Positions 1 to 5,082 of a DNA stretch of 8,596 nt are shown in pieces. This stretch comes from Streptococcaceae bacterium (GTDB taxonomy: Bacteria; Bacillota; Bacilli; Lactobacillales; Streptococcaceae): positions 1 through 8,596 of the forward strand of contig JAITWV010000277.1 in the NCBI GenBank assembly GCA_031285105.1, in the 5' to 3' direction. Position 1 is the stretch's first letter; every line of letters begins with the position of its first letter. A model generated the notes under the pieces. The model searched no databases. It worked only from the letters and a program-made list of their open reading frames with translations, and was not told the origin of the DNA. The position numbers and the translations under genes are program-made.

Positions 1-143
1 TCTAAAGCTTTCACGATTGTACCATTGCTACACTTATGTTTTTGGCTTAGTTTACGAATAGACGGCAATGCTTGACCTTGGGATAATATACCTGTTTGAA
101 TATCTTGTTTAATGGTTTCATAAATTTCTTCAAATCGTTTCAT
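1..143 (-). CDS. GntR-family transcriptional regulator, N-terminal part (runs off the window)
   Basis: The reverse strand from the ATG at 143 reads through the window edge with no stop, giving 47 complete codons (begins MKRFEEIYETIKQDIQTG). This is the start of a GntR-type winged-helix DNA-binding domain: the helix 1 pattern YETIKQDIQTGIL, the LPSIRKLS block (about residues 26-33) and the recognition-helix segment CSNGTIVKAL (about residues 38-47) are characteristic. A purine-rich site (aaaggggagg) lies only two bases before the ATG, which is unusually close, but no other start fits. The C-terminal effector domain is outside the window, so the subfamily (YtrA-like, MocR/PdxR-like with an aminotransferase domain, or other) cannot be decided; the LPSIRKL wording is common in the MocR and YtrA groups. 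It is divergent from the DUF3284 gene, which makes that gene a possible target, and it may also regulate itself. Confidence 0.85.
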   Translation of the reverse strand, partial: MKRFEEIYETIKQDIQTGILSQGQALPSIRKLSQKHKCSNGTIVKAL

Positions 144-175
144 AACCTCCCCTTTCTGATTTTTTTGTGTAATTG

Positions 176-204
176 ATTTTAGCAAAGCGTTTTCTTAATA
201 TCAA
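176..204 (-). promoter_or_regulatory. Promoter of the GntR-family gene
   Basis: Read on the minus strand, there is a -35 box TTGATA (204-199), a 17-bp spacer and a -10 box TAAAAT (181-176). The bases just before the -10 are TGC, so it also has the extended -10 TG. Transcription would start near 169, giving a leader of about 26 nt. Its -35 box lies 19 bp from the -35 box of the opposing promoter, so one bound regulator could affect both. Confidence 0.7.
182..195. promoter_or_regulatory. Possible CcpA (cre-like) site between the divergent promoters
   Basis: The stretch GCAAAGCGTTTTCT matches 11 of 14 positions of the cre consensus TGWAARCGYTWWCA, with an intact AAAGCGTTTT core and mismatches at the ends. 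It fills most of the spacer of the minus-strand promoter, where a bound CcpA would block the GntR-family gene. Such degenerate sites arise by chance in A+T-rich DNA, so this is tentative. Confidence 0.3.
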
Positions 205-223
205 TATAAATTTGAACAAAGTC

Positions 224-252
224 TTGTTTTCATGTGAGAACGCTATTATAAT
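224..252 (+). promoter_or_regulatory. Promoter of the DUF3284 gene
   Basis: The -35 box TTGTTT (224-229) is followed by exactly 17 bp and a perfect -10 box TATAAT (247-252). The start of transcription is expected near 259, giving a leader of about 47 nt. A small inverted repeat, AACAA (215-219) and TTGTT (224-228) separated by 4 bp, overlaps the -35 box and could be part of an operator. Confidence 0.75.
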
Positions 253-266
253 GGGTAATAAATTTA

Positions 267-282
267 AGAATAATTTTATTCT
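267..282. repeat. 16-bp palindrome in the DUF3284 leader
   Basis: AGAATAA (267-273) and TTATTCT (276-282) are perfect inverted repeats separated by two T residues. The site lies just after the expected transcription start and before the ribosome binding site (291-296). A DNA operator is more likely than an RNA hairpin because the loop would be very short and the stem all but A-U. The divergent GntR-type regulator is the obvious candidate to bind, but this is inference. Confidence 0.4.
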
Positions 283-305
283 AGAAATAAAAGGAGTATA
301 TAAAA

Positions 306-746
306 ATGCAAGCTACTAGAAAAATGAATATAGATGCAAAAAGTTTTTTTGATATGATTTTAACCTCAGCAAAATATGATATCGAACAATCAACCAAAGA
401 GGCTATTGCACTAGAAGACATAAAAACCGGATTTACATATAAAAAAGACTTAACAAATAAAGTAGGCAAAATGGGCGACTCAATTACAACACTAACAACA
501 GTTGATGTGCCATTTGTCTACGAAGCAAGTTTTAAAACCGCTCGTGGGATAAACACGGTTAGTTATAAAGTTGAACAATTATCTGATGGCATTAATGTTA
601 CTTATTCAGAAGACTACATTCCAGCAACTTCAACTTTACAATTAAACAATAAAATCGTTAGTATCTTTTTCAAACGTTCAAATAAAAAACGTATGAAGGG
701 TATGCTAAAAATGATGGAAGAGCACTTATTAAAACAAGTAAGTTAA
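306..746 (+). CDS. DUF3284 domain protein (function unknown)
   Basis: A 146-residue cytoplasmic protein with no signal peptide or membrane segment, starting at an ATG 9 bp after AAGGAG (291-296). The whole length resembles the DUF3284 family of Firmicutes: N-terminal MNIDAKSFFDMILTSAKYDI, the middle block with TGFTYKKDLTNKVGK, the segment YEASFKTARGINTVSYKVE (about residues 72-90), VTYSEDY, and a basic C-terminal helix FFKRSNKKRMKGMLKMMEEHL (about 120-140). The alternation of short strands ending in a long helix suggests a START/SRPBCC-like small-molecule-binding fold, but that is inference. From memory, family members are often found near PTS or beta-glucoside genes in lactic acid bacteria; no such genes are visible here. 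The gene is transcribed alone from its own promoter and stands back to back with the GntR-family regulator. The biochemical role is unknown. Confidence 0.85.
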   Translation: MQATRKMNIDAKSFFDMILTSAKYDIEQSTKEAIALEDIKTGFTYKKDLTNKVGKMGDSITTLTTVDVPFVYEASFKTARGINTVSYKVEQLSDGINVTYSEDYIPATSTLQLNNKIVSIFFKRSNKKRMKGMLKMMEEHLLKQVS

Positions 747-756
747 GAAAAATTAA

Positions 757-797
757 GGGCGCACGTTATATAATGTGTGTTCTTATTTTGTATTTTT
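757..797 (+). terminator. Probable terminator of the DUF3284 gene
   Basis: Bases 757-767 can pair with 772-782 to form an 11-bp stem containing several G-U pairs, closed by a 4-nt loop (768-771). It is followed by a U-rich tail (783-797) interrupted by A and G. The stem is weaker than a typical terminator but sits 10 bp after the stop codon, where one is expected. Confidence 0.5.
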
Positions 798-830
798 CAG
801 AATTTTTACAACATTAACAGCGTAAGTCAA

Positions 831-859
831 TTGACCCCTTTGGCTATGTTTGTTACAAT
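831..859 (+). promoter_or_regulatory. Promoter of rny
   Basis: The -35 box TTGACC (831-836), a 17-bp spacer and the -10 box TACAAT (854-859) form a strong sigma-A promoter. The preceding TGT (851-853) supplies an extended -10. Transcription should start near 865-866, leaving a leader of about 108 nt before the rny start codon. Confidence 0.8.
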
Positions 860-865
860 GAATGA

Positions 866-972
866 GTGTAGAAGAACACATTTTAGACAAAATCGCAACG
901 GTAGGTCGGGCGATTTTTGCCTAGACCTTTTTTGCGAAATGAATAAATTTGAAAGCAAAGAGGTGTGACACA
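866..972 (+). promoter_or_regulatory. Structured leader of rny with competing pairings
   Basis: The leader between the promoter and rny can form several structures. A small 5' hairpin pairs GUGU (866-869) with ACAC (876-879). AAAAUCGC (889-896) is perfectly complementary to GCGAUUUU (910-917). The terminator-like hairpin at 903-928 uses 910-911 and places 912-917 in its loop, so these two pairings exclude each other. UCGCAA (893-898) can also pair with UUGCGA (932-937), enclosing the terminator hairpin and part of its U-run. This arrangement resembles a transcription attenuator with terminator and antiterminator forms. No known riboswitch or T-box sequence was recognised, and no leader peptide is obvious. 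The ribosome binding site GAGGTG (960-965) lies outside all these stems. Confidence 0.5.
903..933 (+). terminator. Intrinsic-terminator-like hairpin inside the rny leader
   Basis: AGGTCGGGC (903-911) pairs with GCCT (919-922) and GACCT (924-928), making a 9-bp stem with one G-U pair and a single bulged A at 923. The loop is 7 nt (912-918), and five further T residues (929-933) follow. It lies about 40 nt downstream of the rny transcription start and 40 nt upstream of the start codon, so it would cut off rny transcription unless prevented. Confidence 0.6.
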
Positions 973-2577
973 ATGAATTATGTAATTACAATCATTGGTG
1001 TTATTCTCGCATTGATCATTGGACTTTTTGTTGGTAAAAATATGACCCAACAAAAGGTTGATAAAGAATTGGCTGAAAAAGAAAAAGAAATGCAAGCAGC
1101 AAAACAAACAGCTCAAGATGTTATTAATAATGCAAACGCTCAAGCAAACATCATTGAAAAAGAAGCACAAACTGCTCGCAAAGAACTTTTATTAGAAGCC
1201 AAAGAAGAAAGTCAAAAATATCGAGTGCAAATTGAAAACGAACTAAAAGAAAGCCGTCAATCTGTCAAAGAAGCAGAAAACCGCTTAGTAGGACGTGAAC
1301 AATCACTTGATCGAAAAGATGACTCAATTTCTAAAAGAGAACTAGCTCTTGAAGAAAAAGAAGACAAATTGACGTCACAAAAACTTTCACTTGATGAACG
1401 CGAGAAAAAAGTAGATGAGTTAGTAGAAGCTCACCAAAAAGAATTAGAACGTGTAGCTGGTCTATCACGTGATGAAGCAAGAGATATTTTAGTTAAAGAA
1501 ACAAAAGACGAACTTTCACATGAATTAGCCGTAATGGTCAAAGAAAGTGAAGAACGCGCCAAAGAAGAAGCAGACCGCAAAGCTAAGAACATCCTTTCAT
1601 TAGCAATGCAACGTGTTTCAGGTGATCAAGTTTCAGAAAACACTGTATCTGTTGTTAATCTTCCAACTGACGAAATGAAGGGTCGAATCATTGGTCGTGA
1701 AGGTCGAAATATCCGAACACTAGAAACACTGACAGGGATTGATTTAATTATTGATGATACCCCAGAAGCAGTTGTTTTATCTGGATTTGACCCAATTCGC
1801 CGTGAAATTGCCCGTATGACTCTTGAAAAACTAATCCAAGACGGACGCATTCACCCAGCTCGTATTGAGGAAATGGTTGAAAAAAGCCGCAAAGAAATGG
1901 ATGAACGTATTCGCAATTATGGTGAAGAAGCAGCCTTTGAAATTGGGGCACATAATCTTCACCCAGACTTAATTAAGATTATGGGACGTTTACATTTCCG
2001 TACATCTTATGGGCAAAACGTTTTAAACCATTCTGTAGAAGTGGCAAAACTTTCAGGCGTTTTAGCAGGAGAACTTGGCGTGGATATTGCTCTAGCCAAA
2101 CGTGCAGGATTCTTGCATGATATTGGTAAAGCACTAGATCATGAAATAGAAGGTTCTCACGTTGAAATCGGTGCTGAATTAGCCGCAAAATACAAAGAAA
2201 ATTCTGTTGTTGTTAATACCATCGCCTCTCACCACGGTGACACTGAAGCAACAAGTATCATTGCCGTTTTAGTTGCCGCAGCCGACGCTTTATCAGCTGC
2301 TAGACCAGGAGCGCGCAGTGAATCACTTGAAAACTACATTAAACGTCTGCAAAACTTAGAAGCAATTGCCAATAGTTTTGACGGTGTAGAATCAAGTTTT
2401 GCTGTTCAAGCCGGTCGTGAAGTACGTGTAATGGTTCAACCAGAAAAAATTGATGACCTACAAGCAATAACCATGGTCCGGGATATCCGTAAGAAAATTG
2501 AAGATGACTTGGATTACCCAGGACATATCAAAGTTACCGTTATCCGCGAGACTCGTGCAGTGGATTATGCGAAGTAA
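973..2577 (+). CDS. rny: Ribonuclease Y (membrane-anchored endoribonuclease)
   Basis: RNase Y starts bulk mRNA decay in Firmicutes by endonucleolytic cleavage at the inner face of the membrane. The ATG at 973 is chosen because GAGGTG (960-965) lies 7 bp upstream and translation then begins directly with the membrane anchor; the TTG at 949 would add eight residues with no good binding site. The 534-residue product has an N-terminal membrane helix (about 3-22), a long charged coiled coil (about 25-205), a KH RNA-binding domain with GRIIGREGRNIR (237-248), and an HD phosphohydrolase domain. Metal-binding residues of the latter include H353, H382-D383 in FLHDIGKA, H420/H421 in ASHHGD, and probably D438. 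The C-terminal region ends in KVTVIRETRAVDYAK. Length fits the family (B. subtilis about 520). The gene is monocistronic, with its own promoter, a structured leader and a strong terminator. In many enterococci recA precedes rny; here a DUF3284 gene does. Confidence 0.98.
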   Translation: MNYVITIIGVILALIIGLFVGKNMTQQKVDKELAEKEKEMQAAKQTAQDVINNANAQANIIEKEAQTARKELLLEAKEESQKYRVQIENELKESRQSVKEAENRLVGREQSLDRKDDSISKRELALEEKEDKLTSQKLSLDEREKKVDELVEAHQKELERVAGLSRDEARDILVKETKDELSHELAVMVKESEERAKEEADRKAKNILSLAMQRVSGDQVSENTVSVVNLPTDEMKGRIIGREGRNIRTLETLTGIDLIIDDTPEAVVLSGFDPIRREIARMTLEKLIQDGRIHPARIEEMVEKSRKEMDERIRNYGEEAAFEIGAHNLHPDLIKIMGRLHFRTSYGQNVLNHSVEVAKLSGVLAGELGVDIALAKRAGFLHDIGKALDHEIEGSHVEIGAELAAKYKENSVVVNTIASHHGDTEATSIIAVLVAAADALSAARPGARSESLENYIKRLQNLEAIANSFDGVESSFAVQAGREVRVMVQPEKIDDLQAITMVRDIRKKIEDDLDYPGHIKVTVIRETRAVDYAK

Positions 2578-2636
2578 CGCATAAAGATGTTAGGACTTTT
2601 GGAAAGTTCGAGCGTTAATTTAATCTTTAACAACCC

Positions 2637-2678
2637 AAAACCCCCAATTCCTTCTTTTTGATGGAATTGGGGGTTTTT
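2637..2678 (+). terminator. Strong intrinsic terminator of rny
   Basis: CCCCCAATTCC (2641-2651) and GGAATTGGGGG (2663-2673) form a perfect 11-bp stem with an 11-nt loop, flanked by AAAA (2637-2640) and TTTTT (2674-2678). The flanks extend the pairing and would let the structure work in both directions. It isolates rny from the marR operon. Just before it, bases 2575-2617 can form a further hairpin, with TAACGC (which includes the rny stop codon) pairing with GCGTTA. Confidence 0.95.
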
Positions 2679-2683
2679 CTTCT

Positions 2684-2719
2684 TAATCCAAACGTTTCAA
2701 ACAGATAATCCAAACGTTT
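2684..2719. repeat. Two direct copies of a 14-bp motif with a palindromic core
   Basis: TAATCCAAACGTTT occurs at 2684-2697 and again at 2706-2719. The start-to-start distance is 22 bp, about two turns of the helix, so both copies face the same side of DNA. Each contains the palindrome AAACGTTT (2690-2697 and 2712-2719). They lie between the rny terminator and the marR promoter, about 83 bp before the -35 box. The exact repetition and phasing suggest a binding site for a regulator, possibly not the MarR protein itself because the MarR promoter carries a different repeat. They do not fit cre well (about 10 of 14 positions). Confidence 0.6.
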
Positions 2720-2782
2720 GATATTTTGCATCAGACAAAATTGCCTGTTATTTTCATTTGCTTTTTTCTTTTAACAGAATTG

Positions 2783-2824
2783 TATGCTAATTAATAGTTA
2801 GTTGACTTATAATTAACTAGCATA
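2783..2824. promoter_or_regulatory. Putative MarR operator (13-bp inverted repeat)
   Basis: TATGCTAATTAAT (2783-2795) matches the reverse complement of 2812-2824 (TATGCTAGTTAAT) at 12 of 13 positions, with 16 bp between. The right arm fills the spacer up to the -10 box, and the -35 box lies in the centre, so a protein bound here would block RNA polymerase. A smaller overlapping repeat, TAGTT (2799-2803) and AACTA (2815-2819), is closer to the usual span of a single MarR dimer site. Autorepression by the downstream MarR protein is the simplest reading. Confidence 0.6.
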
Positions 2825-2830
2825 TATAAT
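2802..2830 (+). promoter_or_regulatory. Promoter of the marR-ABC exporter operon
   Basis: A near-consensus sigma-A promoter: -35 TTGACT (2802-2807), 17-bp spacer, -10 TATAAT (2825-2830). Transcription should start near 2837, leaving a short leader of about 28 nt. No other promoter or terminator is seen between here and 6901, so the three genes are probably one transcript. The inverted repeat at 2783-2824 overlaps it. Confidence 0.8.
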
Positions 2831-2864
2831 AGAATAAAATCAGGAAGCAAACGAGGTGAATGAA

Positions 2865-3293
2865 ATGACAAACATCAATCAAAAAGAACTATCCACTTTA
2901 TTACAAAAAGTCACAAAAAATCTTTTCTTTGCCCATCACAAACAAATGGAAGAATTAGGTCTGCAAAAAACCCAACCTCATATTATCCATATTCTTGCCA
3001 AAAATGATGGACAAACACAAGTCGAGTTAGCGCAAAGGTTAGAAGTCACACCAGCAACTATAAGTGCCATGCTCAAACGAATGGAACGTGATGAGATGGT
3101 TTATCGGGTGCGCTCAAAAGAAGATGCTAGGGTGACACATGTGTATTTGAGTGATAAGGGAAAAGAAAATGTTGATAAAATCAAGGATATTTTTGAAATG
3201 ATGCAAGAAAAAACCTTCCAAGATTTTACACAAGAAGAAATGCAACAAGCACAACATATTTTTAAGAAAATAATTGAGAATTTAGGAAAGTAA
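2865..3293 (+). CDS. MarR-family transcriptional regulator of the ABC exporter operon
   Basis: A 142-residue winged-helix protein of typical MarR size. Such proteins bind palindromic DNA as dimers and usually release it on binding a small hydrophobic or phenolic ligand or after oxidation. Helices at the two ends (residues about 6-25 and 110-140) would form the dimer interface. The core contains TQVELAQRLEVTPATISAMLKRMER (about 51-75), which is the helix-turn-helix, and the wing RVRSKEDARVTHVYLSDKG (about 81-99) with the family's D-x-R pattern. There is no cysteine, which argues against an OhrR-like thiol switch. The ATG at 2865 is preferred since GAGGTGA (2853-2859) is an excellent ribosome binding site five bases upstream; a GTG at 2856 would add three residues. 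It is first in the operon, 10 bp before the first ABC gene, so it most likely represses the exporter and itself. Confidence 0.93.
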   Translation: MTNINQKELSTLLQKVTKNLFFAHHKQMEELGLQKTQPHIIHILAKNDGQTQVELAQRLEVTPATISAMLKRMERDEMVYRVRSKEDARVTHVYLSDKGKENVDKIKDIFEMMQEKTFQDFTQEEMQQAQHIFKKIIENLGK

Positions 3294-3303
3294 AGGGATT
3301 TAT

Positions 3304-5082
3304 ATGCTAAAAATATTTAAATATCTAAAGCGTAATGAGATTATCCAAATCATATTCGCTGCGATTTTGATTGTTGGTCAGGTTTGGTTGAATTTGCGTT
3401 TGCCTGATTATATGGCAGATATTACCAAATACATTGAAAGCCCAAATGCAACGATGGAAAATGTATTAACAGCAGGTGCTTGGATGCTTGCTTGTGCGTT
3501 GGGTGCGTCTATTTTGGCAGTTTTAACAGGATTTATTGCCGCAAGAGTTGCTACTAGTTTTTCAAAAACGTTGCGTGCAGAAGTCTTTGATAAAACATTA
3601 TCGTTTTCAATGGCTGAAATTAATAAGTTTTCAACTGCTAGTTTAATCACACGTTCAACCAATGATGTGACTCAAATTCAGTCTATTTTTGCAATGGGTC
3701 TGCAAGTTATGGTTCAAGCGCCGATTTTGGCTGTCATGGCGATTTTCAAAATTTCAGGTCGTGGTGTTGAATGGTCAATTGCGACTGGGATTGCTGTTTT
3801 TGTGGTTATTTGTTTAAACATTTTCTTGGTAACAGTTGCTGTGCCAAAATTTAGAATCATTCAAAAATTAACCGATAATCTCAACCGTGTTATTCGTGAA
3901 CATTTGACAGGAGTGCGTGTCGTTCATGCTTACAACGCTGAAAATTATCAAGGAGCAAAATTTGAACAAGCCAATGATGAAGTAATGAATACGAACTTGT
4001 TTGTCAATCGAGCAATGGCGATTTTGATGCCAACCATTACGCTTTTAATGCAAGGTTTAACATTAGCTATTTACTTGATTGGTGCGCAGATGATTCATAA
4101 TGCTGCTTTACCAAGTGTTGATCCAAGTGCGCGTATTACCATTTTTTCAAATATGGTCGTTTTTTCGTCTTATGCCAAGCAAATTATTATGGCATTTATG
4201 ATGATGGCAATGATTTTTATTTTAATTCCGCGGGCGATGGTTTCGGCTAAACGTGTTTTAGAAGTTTTGGAAACACCACTAAGCATTGTTGATGGTGAAC
4301 TAAAAACCTCATTGGTAGGACATGAAGGTGAAATTGAATTTAAAAATGTTTCTTTCAAATATCCCGATGCGCAAGACGCTGTTTTAGAAAATATTAGTTT
4401 TAAAGCCAATAAAGGAGAAACAGTGGCTTTCATCGGTTCAACAGGTTCTGGTAAATCAACGTTAATTCATTTAATCCCTCGTTTTTATGATGTGACATCA
4501 GGAGAAGTCTTGGTTAATGGACGAGATGTGCGTGAATATAAACAAGAAGCTTTGTTAAATAAAATTGGCTACGTTTCACAAAAGGCGGTTTTATTTTCTG
4601 GAACAGTTGCCTCCAATGTCGCTTATGGCAGTAATGGGGTAGAGCAATTGACCCAAGAAGGTGTGAAGCGTGCAGTAGCGATTGCGCAAGGACAAGATTT
4701 TGTTGAAAAAATGGAAGACCAATATGAAGCTTCGATTGCTCAAGGTGGGACAAATGTTTCTGGTGGGCAAAAACAACGTCTATCGATTGCCCGTGCGGTT
4801 GGTCGGACTCCTGATATCTTTATTTTTGATGATTCCTTTTCAGCACTTGATTACAAAACCGACCGAGTATTGCGTTCTGTTTTGAAAAAAGAAACAGCCG
4901 GAGTTACAAGTTTAATTGTCGCTCAACGAATTGGAACGATTAAAGATGCGGATAAGATTATTGTACTTGATGAAGGAAAGATGGTCGGAATTGGGAAACA
5001 CAAAGAATTACTACAAACTTGTGAAACATATAAAGAAATTGCTTATTCACAACTATCTAAGGAGGAATTAGAAAATGAGTAA
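3304..5082 (+). CDS. ABC exporter half-transporter, subunit with degenerate ATPase site
   Basis: A 592-residue ABC half-transporter of the multidrug/lipid exporter (type IV) class: about six membrane helices (around 13-33, 54-80, 130-150, 157-180, 237-264, 284-311), then an ATP-binding domain. Visible motifs are Walker A GSTGSGKST (378-386), Q-loop Q426, an intact signature VSGGQ (485-489), Walker B IFIFD ending at D509, and D-loop SALD (513-516). The catalytic Glu after Walker B is Asp (D510), and the switch His is Gln (Q541 in IVAQR). These are the marks of the non-catalytic member of a heterodimer such as BmrCD, LmrCD, EfrAB or EfrCD. AAAGGG (3292-3297) precedes the ATG and overlaps the marR stop. 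It overlaps the partner gene by 8 bp. The substrate cannot be read from sequence; drugs, dyes or lipids are typical for the class. A gene symbol is withheld as several paralogous pairs exist in enterococci. Confidence 0.95.
   Translation: MLKIFKYLKRNEIIQIIFAAILIVGQVWLNLRLPDYMADITKYIESPNATMENVLTAGAWMLACALGASILAVLTGFIAARVATSFSKTLRAEVFDKTLSFSMAEINKFSTASLITRSTNDVTQIQSIFAMGLQVMVQAPILAVMAIFKISGRGVEWSIATGIAVFVVICLNIFLVTVAVPKFRIIQKLTDNLNRVIREHLTGVRVVHAYNAENYQGAKFEQANDEVMNTNLFVNRAMAILMPTITLLMQGLTLAIYLIGAQMIHNAALPSVDPSARITIFSNMVVFSSYAKQIIMAFMMMAMIFILIPRAMVSAKRVLEVLETPLSIVDGELKTSLVGHEGEIEFKNVSFKYPDAQDAVLENISFKANKGETVAFIGSTGSGKSTLIHLIPRFYDVTSGEVLVNGRDVREYKQEALLNKIGYVSQKAVLFSGTVASNVAYGSNGVEQLTQEGVKRAVAIAQGQDFVEKMEDQYEASIAQGGTNVSGGQKQRLSIARAVGRTPDIFIFDDSFSALDYKTDRVLRSVLKKETAGVTSLIVAQRIGTIKDADKIIVLDEGKMVGIGKHKELLQTCETYKEIAYSQLSKEELENE

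Noticed and set aside
777..968. Small open frame of 63 codons between the DUF3284 gene and rny
   Set aside because: It crosses the probable terminator, the rny promoter and the leader, has no ribosome binding site, and its product resembles nothing.
949..972. TTG at 949 as an upstream start for rny
   Set aside because: It would put eight charged or polar residues before the membrane anchor and has no suitable ribosome binding site; the ATG at 973 has GAGGTG at the right distance.
883..1170. Minus-strand open frame opposite the rny start, rich in Phe and Cys
   Set aside because: Its composition is that expected from the complement of the Lys/Glu-rich rny coding sequence; it has no start signals.
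2745..2777. CTGTTA and TAACAG inverted repeat upstream of marR
   Set aside because: It has only 6-bp arms in A+T-rich DNA, separated by 21 bp, with no relation to a promoter; it is likely chance.
2856..2864. GTG at 2856 as the marR start
   Set aside because: It lies within the GAGGTGA ribosome binding site that serves the ATG at 2865. An upstream AGGA (2842-2845) makes it possible, but the ATG is better supported.
4682..4885. Plus-strand frame inside the first ABC gene
   Set aside because: It lies fully within a well-supported coding region in another frame and has no independent ribosome binding site.
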